A DNA stretch of 5,080 nt. Origin: Acidobacteriota bacterium (GTDB taxonomy: Bacteria > Acidobacteriota > Thermoanaerobaculia > Thermoanaerobaculales > Thermoanaerobaculaceae). The stretch spans positions 1 to 5,080 of the forward strand of contig DAIDOU010000366.1 of the NCBI GenBank assembly GCA_027458945.1, given 5' to 3'. The position numbers and the translations under genes were made by a program. The notes beneath the pieces were generated by a model. It made no database searches. It saw only the letters and a program-made list of their open reading frames with translations, and was not told the origin of the DNA. Below are positions 1 to 4,051 of this stretch, one piece after another. The number at the start of each line of letters is the position of its first letter. The first letter of the stretch is position 1.

Positions 1-537
1 ATGTGGGGCCTCGGGTTCGCCGTCGTCCAGGCGCGCACTCGCAAGCTGCTCAAGCGCTTCGCCGCGACGCCGATGCGCCGCTCCGACTACCTGCTCTCGT
101 TCATCCTCTCGCGCCTCGTCGGCCTCGTGCTCGAGGTGGCCGTGGTCGTGGGGTTCGGGTGGCTCCTGTTCGGCGTCGCGGTCCGCGGCTCGATCGTCGC
201 CCTCGCGGTCGTGGCGCTGCTCGGCGCCTTGATGTTCGCCGGGATCGGCCTGCTCGTGGCGGCGCGGCCGCGCACCGTCGAGGGCGTCTCCGGCTGGATG
301 AACCTGGTGCAGCTCCCGATGTGGCTCGCCTCGGGGAGCTTCTTCTCCTATGAGCGCTTCCCAGCGGCGGCGCAACCGTTCATCCGCGCCTTGCCGCTGT
401 CCGCCCTCAACGACGCGCTGCGCGCGGTGATGAACGACGGCGCGCGGCTGGCCGCCTGCTGGCCCGCCCTCGCCGTCATGGTCGCCTGGTGCGTGGTAAG
501 TTTCGCCCTGGCCCTCAAGCTGTTCCGCTGGCAGTGA
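1..537 (+). CDS. ABC-2 type transporter permease, C-terminal part (5' end outside window)
   Basis: This is the membrane subunit of an ABC exporter of the ABC-2 family, which moves drugs, lipids or polysaccharides across the inner membrane with a separate ATPase. 178 codons are visible, ending at TGA 535-537. The frame is open from base 1; the ATG there is probably an internal Met, since family members are usually about 250-380 residues. Visible features are the cytoplasmic basic stretch KLLKRFAATPMRRSDYL (residues 15-31), typical just before a membrane helix in these permeases, then hydrophobic segments near 33-58, 63-87, 100-115 and 151-172. The conserved-looking loop SGSFFSYERFP (111-121) followed by LPLSALNDALRAVM (131-144) is characteristic of the C-terminal ABC-2 domain. 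The ATPase gene is presumably upstream. The substrate cannot be inferred. The family call is confident; the true start is not in the window. Confidence 0.88.
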   Translation: MWGLGFAVVQARTRKLLKRFAATPMRRSDYLLSFILSRLVGLVLEVAVVVGFGWLLFGVAVRGSIVALAVVALLGALMFAGIGLLVAARPRTVEGVSGWMNLVQLPMWLASGSFFSYERFPAAAQPFIRALPLSALNDALRAVMNDGARLAACWPALAVMVAWCVVSFALALKLFRWQ

Positions 538-543
538 AGAAGC

Positions 544-634
544 GGGAAAAGGGAAGAGGTGAAAGGGCAAAGGGAAGACAAAGGCCTGCAAGGCCTCTGC
601 CTTTCCTTTACCCTCTTCCCTTTTCCCTTTTCCC
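544..634. repeat. 91-nt imperfect palindrome filling the convergent intergenic gap
   Basis: Bases 544-586 pair with 592-634 in one unbroken register (paired positions always sum to 1178) around a 5-base loop TGCAA (587-591). I count 43 opposed positions: 35 Watson-Crick, 3 G-T (556/622, 561/617, 574/604) and 5 mismatches (560/618, 563/615, 568/610, 578/600, 581/597). The left arm is nearly all purine and the right arm nearly all pyrimidine, with GGGAAAAGGG on the left and CCCTTTTCCC units on the right. A second register also pairs 544-566 with 605-627 (21 of 23), because the arm is internally repetitive. The element lies between the permease stop (TGA 535-537) and the DUF2891 stop (638-640 on the other strand). 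Its AT-richer, low-complexity make-up differs sharply from the flanking genes, which suggests a dispersed intergenic repeat; that part is inference. Confidence 0.85.
611..634 (-). other. Putative G-quadruplex motif on the - strand
   Basis: The + strand reads four CCC runs (611-613, 618-620, 625-627, 632-634) separated by exactly 4 bases each. The - strand therefore has the canonical G3-N4-G3-N4-G3-N4-G3 pattern. In the DUF2891 mRNA this sits 3 nt past the stop codon. The motif is seen directly; that it folds in the cell is inference, since the same bases also form one arm of the long palindrome and would compete. Confidence 0.45.
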
Positions 635-637
635 TTT

Positions 638-1756
638 TTACTTCTGTCCGCCGCCCTGCTTCGTGGGGAGGCCGCGCCCGGTGACCAGGTACACGGCGAA
701 GCTCCCGAGCCAGTGGCCACCCTCGTAGTGCGCACCGGTGACCGCCGCGAGGCCACTCGCGCGGTGGCTCGCGGCCGCGCCCCGCAACGCGGCGATGCGC
801 GGATCGCCGGCGGGCAGGCCGGCGGCGATCCCCTCCAGCATCCAGGCGCGCGACAGGTTGAGGCCGTCGAGGTGGGCGAGCTTGCCGTCGGTCGGGTCGG
901 TAACCGTGGCGGGCAGCAGCCACGAGGCGGCGCCGTCGCGCGGCAGCCGCGGCAGGAACGTCCCCAGCCAGGCGGCGAACTCGCGCGGCCGCAGCACCCG
1001 GCGCATCAGGTCGGCCTCGGCGAGGCACGGCGACAGGAAGTCCTGCCCCGAAGGTTCGTACGCCATCGGACAGTCGCGGTCGCCGAGGTAGTAGTCGCGG
1101 CTGCGCTGCTCCACCAGGGTCGCCATCGCGGCGTGGCCGGCCGACCGCGCCCAGTCGAGGACGAGGCCGAGGGCGAACGCGGTCTGGGCGTGCTCGCCGA
1201 TCCGGACCGGGTACGTGAGCTTGGGCAGCCACTCCGCCAGCCGCGCCGCAGCCGCGCCCTCGAGCGGCGCCAGCGTGCGCGCCCACGCTCGCGCCTGCGG
1301 GTCGTTCCACTCGCGCAGCTCGGCGGCGAGCTGCAGCAGCCAGGCGAGGCCGTACGGGCGCTCGAAGTCGGCGCGCCCGGCACCGTTCATGTACGCGACC
1401 TCGCCGGCGATGTGCGCCGGGGTCAGGCTCGCGGCAAGCGCCGCCCGCGCCGCCGGCACGAACGGGGCGTCCGGGAACGTGCGCGAGAGGCGGACGAGGA
1501 GCCAGTGCCCGTGTACGGCGGAGTGCCAGTCGAAACAGCCGCAGAACGCCGGGGTGAGCTCGCGCGGCGGCTTGACGTCGGCGTCGCTGGCGAGCACGTG
1601 CGCGATCTTGTTCGGGTACTCCTTGTGCACACAGGCGAGGGCGAGGTCGGCGAAGCGGTGCGCCGCAGCGGCATCGAACGCGGGGGCCTGCTCGGCCGCC
1701 GCCAACGGCAGCGAGCCGGCGACGACGACACAGGCGGCAACGGTCCGTTTGCCCAT
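638..1756 (-). CDS. Exported DUF2891 domain protein
   Basis: A 372-residue protein of the DUF2891 family, whose biochemical role I do not know. It starts with a signal peptide: K3-R4, a hydrophobic core about 5-18, and a likely cleavage after A21 (LAAA before EQ), so it is probably periplasmic or secreted. The hallmark stretch is at 46-90: KEYPNKIAHVL, then DADVKPPRELTPAF, then CFDWHSAVHGHWLLVRL, with several His and Trp residues clustered as in an active or binding site. Later conserved-looking pieces are RIGEHAQTAFALGL (185-198), GQDFLSPCLAEADLM (237-251), HLDGLNLSRAWML (295-307) and HYEGGHWLGSFAVYLVTG (343-360). The rhythm of helices carrying Trp/His motifs hints at an all-helical repeat or toroid fold, which is only inference. 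The length fits an intact gene. The ATG at 1754-1756 has no clear ribosome binding site but gives a proper signal peptide. It is divergent from the dehydrogenase and convergent with the permease, so it is probably monocistronic. Confidence 0.88.
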   Translation of the reverse strand: MGKRTVAACVVVAGSLPLAAAEQAPAFDAAAAHRFADLALACVHKEYPNKIAHVLASDADVKPPRELTPAFCGCFDWHSAVHGHWLLVRLSRTFPDAPFVPAARAALAASLTPAHIAGEVAYMNGAGRADFERPYGLAWLLQLAAELREWNDPQARAWARTLAPLEGAAAARLAEWLPKLTYPVRIGEHAQTAFALGLVLDWARSAGHAAMATLVEQRSRDYYLGDRDCPMAYEPSGQDFLSPCLAEADLMRRVLRPREFAAWLGTFLPRLPRDGAASWLLPATVTDPTDGKLAHLDGLNLSRAWMLEGIAAGLPAGDPRIAALRGAAASHRASGLAAVTGAHYEGGHWLGSFAVYLVTGRGLPTKQGGGQK

Positions 1757-1762
1757 GCCCAG

Positions 1763-1768
1763 ATCGTA
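1763..1768 (-). promoter_or_regulatory. Possible -10 element for the DUF2891 gene
   Basis: Read on the - strand these bases are TACGAT, a 4 of 6 match to TATAAT, ending 6 bases before the ATG at 1756. Initiation there would give an essentially leaderless mRNA, which would explain the missing Shine-Dalgarno site. I see no convincing -35 box, so this is tentative. Confidence 0.25.
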
Positions 1769-1792
1769 GCACCGGGGCCAGCGGCGGCGGGT

Positions 1793-1798
1793 TACACT
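1793..1798 (+). promoter_or_regulatory. Possible -10 element for the dehydrogenase gene
   Basis: TACACT followed by CCG (1799-1801) resembles the TATAAT-CCG at 2980-2988 upstream of the zinc-ribbon gene (7 of 9 bases identical), suggesting the same sigma factor. Initiation near 1804-1805 would leave a leader of about 17 nt including the ribosome binding site. No good -35 box is present at 16-18 bp spacing. Confidence 0.35.
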
Positions 1799-1807
1799 CC
1801 GGCCGGC

Positions 1808-1816
1808 AAGGGGAGG
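1808..1816 (+). promoter_or_regulatory. Ribosome binding site for the dehydrogenase
   Basis: AAGGGGAGG, a strong Shine-Dalgarno match, ends 5 bases before the ATG at 1822. It fixes this start, which also places the Rossmann beta-strand right at the N terminus. Confidence 0.8.
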
Positions 1817-1821
1817 TCACG

Positions 1822-2961
1822 ATGAAGGTGGCGGTGCTCGGCGGCGGGCTGGTCGGCGGTGTGATCGCGCGCGACCTGGCGGCGGGTGGCGAGTTCTCGG
1901 TCACGGTGGTCGATCTTTCCGAGGGCGCGCTGGCGCGCCTCGACGGGGTGGCCGGGATCGCGACCGTGCGCGCCGACCTCGGCGAGGCCGCGACGGTCCG
2001 TCGCCTCGCCGCGGAGCACGACCTGGTCGTCGGCGCGGTCCCCGGCTGGATGGGCTTCGCGACGCTGCGCGAGGTGATCACCGCGGGCACGCCGGTGGTG
2101 GACATCTCGTTCTTCCCCGAGGACGCGCTCGCCCTCGACGAGCTCGCCCGCACGCGCGGCGTCACCGCGGTCGTCGACTGTGGCGTGGCGCCGGGGTGCT
2201 CCAACCTGATCCTCGGCCGGATGGAGCGCGAGCTCGCGCCGGTCGAGCGGTTCCTCTGCTACGTCGGCGGCCTGCCCGTCGAGCGCCGCTGGCCGTGGGA
2301 GTACAAGGCGCCGTTCTCCCCCGCCGACGTCCTCGAGGAGTACACCCGGCCCGCCCGTTACGTCGCGCACGGCGCGCCGGTCACGATGCCGGCGCTCTCC
2401 GAGCCGGAACTACTCGAGTTCCCCGGCGTGGGGACGCTGGAAGCGTTCAACACCGACGGGCTGCGCTCGCTGCTGGCCACCGTCAAGGTGCCGTTCATGG
2501 TCGAGAAGACGCTGCGCTACCCCGGTCATATCGAGAAGATCCGCGTGCTGCGCGAGAGCGGCTTCCTGCGCGCCGAGCCGGCGATGGTCGCCGGCGTGCC
2601 GGTGCGCCCGATCGACCTCGCCGCCCGCCTCCTCTTCCCGCTCTGGCAGTTCGCCCCGGGCGAGGAGGACCTGACCGCGATGCGGGTCATCGTGGAGGGG
2701 ACGAGTGCCGGGGCGCGCGTGCGGCGCACCTTCGAGATGCTCGATCGCTACGACCGCACGACCGGGACGAGCTCGATGGCGCGCACGACCGGCTACACCT
2801 GCGCCGCCGGCGTGCGGCTGCTCGCCCGCGGTCTGTGGACGCGGCCGGGGGTGGCGCCACCGGAGTTCCTCGGCCGCGAGCGCGCCTGCTACGCGTTCAT
2901 GATGGCGCAGCTCGGCGAGCGCGGCGTCGTCTTCGCCGAGCGCAGCGAGCCGCTCGGGTGA
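1822..2961 (+). CDS. Saccharopine dehydrogenase / lysine 6-dehydrogenase-like oxidoreductase
   Basis: A 379-residue cytoplasmic oxidoreductase. Residues 1-31 form a classic Rossmann start, MKVAVLGGGLVGG with the GxGxxG glycines G7, G9 and G12, and D31 at the end of the second strand. An acid there usually favours NAD over NADP. The mid-protein has DCGVAPGCSNLI (119-130), YVGGLPV (147-153), PALSEPELLEFPG (190-202) and LEAFNTDG (206-213), then KTLRYPGHIEKIRVL (229-243) and SSMARTTGYT (317-326) with RPGVAPPEFL (341-350). These match the layout I remember for the NAD-dependent L-lysine 6-dehydrogenase of Geobacillus (about 385 residues) and for saccharopine reductases. Such enzymes interconvert lysine or saccharopine with the aminoadipate semialdehyde pathway. 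The length and both domains look complete. No lysine-pathway gene lies beside it, so the substrate is unproven. The family assignment is firm; lysine as substrate is a reasonable but untested guess. The gene appears to have its own promoter and is divergent from DUF2891. Confidence 0.88.
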   Translation: MKVAVLGGGLVGGVIARDLAAGGEFSVTVVDLSEGALARLDGVAGIATVRADLGEAATVRRLAAEHDLVVGAVPGWMGFATLREVITAGTPVVDISFFPEDALALDELARTRGVTAVVDCGVAPGCSNLILGRMERELAPVERFLCYVGGLPVERRWPWEYKAPFSPADVLEEYTRPARYVAHGAPVTMPALSEPELLEFPGVGTLEAFNTDGLRSLLATVKVPFMVEKTLRYPGHIEKIRVLRESGFLRAEPAMVAGVPVRPIDLAARLLFPLWQFAPGEEDLTAMRVIVEGTSAGARVRRTFEMLDRYDRTTGTSSMARTTGYTCAAGVRLLARGLWTRPGVAPPEFLGRERACYAFMMAQLGERGVVFAERSEPLG

Positions 2962-2985
2962 CCGCGAGGCCGCCGACGGTATAAT
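2958..2985 (+). promoter_or_regulatory. Sigma-70 type promoter for the zinc-ribbon/lemA/htpX cluster
   Basis: A perfect -10 box TATAAT lies at 2980-2985, conspicuous in this very GC-rich DNA. At 16-bp spacing upstream is GTGACC (2958-2963), a 4 of 6 match to TTGACA that overlaps the stop codon of the dehydrogenase (2959-2961). Transcription should start near A2991/G2992, giving a leader of about 54 nt before the GTG at 3045. The -10 is strong evidence; the -35 is moderate. Confidence 0.65.
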
Positions 2986-2991
2986 CCGTAA

Positions 2992-3034
2992 GACCCCGGC
3001 GCAGCGAGCGATGCGAACGCACGGCCCCGGGGTC
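2992..3034 (+). promoter_or_regulatory. Leader hairpin directly before the ribosome binding site
   Basis: GACCCCGG (2992-2999) is perfectly complementary to CCGGGGTC (3027-3034), enclosing 27 bases. Within the loop, CGCA (3000-3003) can pair with TGCG (3012-3015). The 5' arm begins at the predicted transcription start and the 3' arm ends one base before the GGGAGG ribosome binding site. It could protect the mRNA 5' end or modulate translation. No T run follows, so it is not an intrinsic terminator. Confidence 0.45.
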
Positions 3035-3040
3035 GGGAGG
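3035..3040 (+). promoter_or_regulatory. Ribosome binding site selecting a GTG start
   Basis: GGGAGG sits 4 bases before GTG 3045-3047. Upstream in this frame a stop (TAA 2982-2984) is reached with no other start codon, so the GTG is the only credible start. Confidence 0.75.
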
Positions 3041-3044
3041 GCGT

Positions 3045-3485
3045 GTGGACTGCCCGGTGTGCCGGAAGCCGCTCATCGTCGCGGAACGCGAGGGGATCGA
3101 GCTCGATGTCTGCCCCTGGTGCCACGGCCTCTGGTTCGACGCCGGCGAGCTGGAGCTCCTCGCCGAGAAGCTCGGGCGCAGCCTCCCGGTGCACGACGAC
3201 GGCGTGTTCCCGCCGGCTGCGGCGACGGAGAAGCCGCGCCGCTGCCCCCGCTGCGACCGGGCGATGGAGAAGGTGCAGTTGGGCCAGACACCGGGGGTGA
3301 TCGTTGACCGCTGTCTGGGGCATGGCGTGTGGTTCGATCACGGCGAGCTCGGCTCTCTGGTCGGCCAGCTACCGGTCACCCAGGGCTCGCATCACGAGGC
3401 GGTGACGACGTTCATGGGCGAGACGATCGGCGCGGTGCCCTCGCCCGACAAAGCGGGGGGACCCGCAGGGGAGGTCGAGCGATGA
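3045..3485 (+). CDS. Double zinc-ribbon (zf-TFIIB family) protein
   Basis: A 146-residue soluble protein with two tandem TFIIB-type zinc ribbons and no membrane segment or signal peptide. The first ribbon uses C3-x2-C6 and C23-x2-C26, followed by the family's GLWFDAGELELL (28-39). The second uses C67-x2-C70 and C90-x2-H93, followed by GVWFDHGELGSLV (94-106), so its fourth zinc ligand is apparently His instead of Cys. The ribbons are joined by a linker of about 25 residues, and the tail (about 111-146) is polar and probably flexible. The start codon is GTG. The stop overlaps the lemA start as ATGA (3482-3485), implying translational coupling. Proteins of this family are mostly uncharacterised; they may bind nucleic acid or act as protein-protein adaptors. 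Position as first gene ahead of lemA and htpX suggests a role tied to that membrane system, which is inference. Confidence 0.88.
   Translation: MDCPVCRKPLIVAEREGIELDVCPWCHGLWFDAGELELLAEKLGRSLPVHDDGVFPPAAATEKPRRCPRCDRAMEKVQLGQTPGVIVDRCLGHGVWFDHGELGSLVGQLPVTQGSHHEAVTTFMGETIGAVPSPDKAGGPAGEVER
3467..3474 (+). promoter_or_regulatory. Ribosome binding site for lemA
   Basis: AGGGGAGG ends 7 bases before the ATG at 3482, inside the 3' end of the zinc-ribbon gene. It selects this ATG over the in-frame upstream ATG at 3329, whose product would carry an unrelated Arg/Gly-rich extension ahead of the membrane anchor. Confidence 0.8.
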
Positions 3486-4039
3486 TTTTCGGAATCGTGG
3501 TCCTGCTTCTGATCGTGGTGGCGGTGGCGTGGGTGATGGGGATGTACAACGGCCTCGTCGGGTCCCGCAACGAGGTCAAGAACTCGTGGAGCCAGATCGA
3601 CGTGCAGCTCAAGCGGCGGCACGACCTGATTCCCAACCTGGTCGAAACCGTCAAGGGGTACATGGGGCACGAGCGCGGCACGCTCGAGGCGGTCACCAAG
3701 GCGCGGCAGCAGGCGGTCGAGGTGACCGGGAGCGTGGAGGACCGCGCCAAGGCGGAGAACGCGCTGTCACAGACGCTGCGTTCGCTGTTCGCGGTGGCGG
3801 AGGCGTACCCCGACCTCAAGGCCAACCAGAACTTCCTCGCCCTGCAGGAGGAGCTGACCTCGACCGAGAACAAGATCTCGTTCGCGCGCCAGTACTACAA
3901 CGACGCGGTGCTGCGCCTGAACAACCGCATCCAGATGTTCCCCTCGAGCGTCATCGCCGGGATGTTCAACTTCCAGCAGGAGAAGTTCTTCGAGGTGGAG
4001 GCGGCGGAGGATCGCCAGGTGCCGCAGGTCAAGTTCTAG
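3482..4039 (+). CDS. lemA: LemA family membrane-anchored protein
   Basis: A 185-residue LemA protein, the usual family size. It has a single N-terminal membrane anchor (about residues 2-19) followed by a soluble antiparallel helical bundle. Family signatures are easy to read: YNGLVGSRNEVKNSWSQIDVQ (22-42), LKRRHDLIPNLVETVKGYM (43-61) with HE at 63-64, AEAYPDLKANQNFLALQEEL (106-125), TENKISFARQYYNDAVLRLN (128-147), FPSSVIAGMF (153-162) and the terminal KFFEVEAAE (168-176). The biochemical function of LemA is not well established. It is often encoded next to HtpX-type M48 proteases, as here, and is thought to act at the membrane. It overlaps the zinc-ribbon gene by 4 bases and lies 12 bp before htpX, so all three should be co-transcribed. 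Nothing is truncated or unusual in the protein. Confidence 0.96.
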   Translation: MIFGIVVLLLIVVAVAWVMGMYNGLVGSRNEVKNSWSQIDVQLKRRHDLIPNLVETVKGYMGHERGTLEAVTKARQQAVEVTGSVEDRAKAENALSQTLRSLFAVAEAYPDLKANQNFLALQEELTSTENKISFARQYYNDAVLRLNNRIQMFPSSVIAGMFNFQQEKFFEVEAAEDRQVPQVKF

Positions 4040-4051
4040 GCCGCGACCGCC

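Larger units (their letters stand above)
544..639 (+). terminator. Probable intrinsic terminator for the ABC permease transcript
   Basis: Read on the + strand, the long hairpin ends in CCC at 632-634 followed immediately by five T residues (635-639), as in a Rho-independent terminator, and lies 6 bases after the permease stop. The tip stem AGGCC/GGCCT (582-586 with 592-596) is perfect. On the - strand the hairpin is followed by GCTTCTTCA rather than a T run, so termination of the DUF2891 transcript here is less certain. The three G-T oppositions become A-C mismatches in the - strand RNA, so the fold is also better on the + side. Confidence 0.6.

Noticed and set aside
544..634. Possible CRISPR array or tandem minisatellite
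   Set aside because: The GGGAAAA and CCCTTTT units are short, lie in inverted arms and have no spacers; the pattern is a palindrome, not a direct-repeat array.
489..728. 79-codon + strand frame running through the palindrome
   Set aside because: Its sequence is simply the translated repeat arms plus antisense DUF2891; no ribosome binding site or domain.
713..1825. Long open frame of 370 codons on the + strand, antisense to the DUF2891 gene
   Set aside because: Arg/Gly/Ala-rich product with no recognisable domain; it mirrors the codon bias of the real - strand gene, which has a signal peptide and family motifs.
348..2204. 618-codon open frame on the - strand crossing several genes
   Set aside because: It runs antisense through the dehydrogenase, out of frame through DUF2891, and through the intergenic palindrome; low-complexity Arg/Ala/Pro composition typical of shadow frames in GC-rich DNA.
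1792..2370. 192-codon - strand frame overlapping the 5' part of the dehydrogenase
   Set aside because: Charged low-complexity shadow with no family resemblance; the + strand gene has a ribosome binding site and a Rossmann motif.
3011..3307. ATG at 3011 opening a + strand frame over the zinc-ribbon gene
   Set aside because: No ribosome binding site and an Arg/Pro/Gly-rich product in another frame; the ATG lies in the leader hairpin loop. The frame at 3045 gives paired CxxC motifs.
3329..3481. Upstream in-frame extension of lemA from ATG 3329
   Set aside because: It would overlap the zinc-ribbon gene by about 150 bases and add an unrelated Arg/Gly-rich segment before the membrane anchor; the strong ribosome binding site at 3467-3474 points to 3482.
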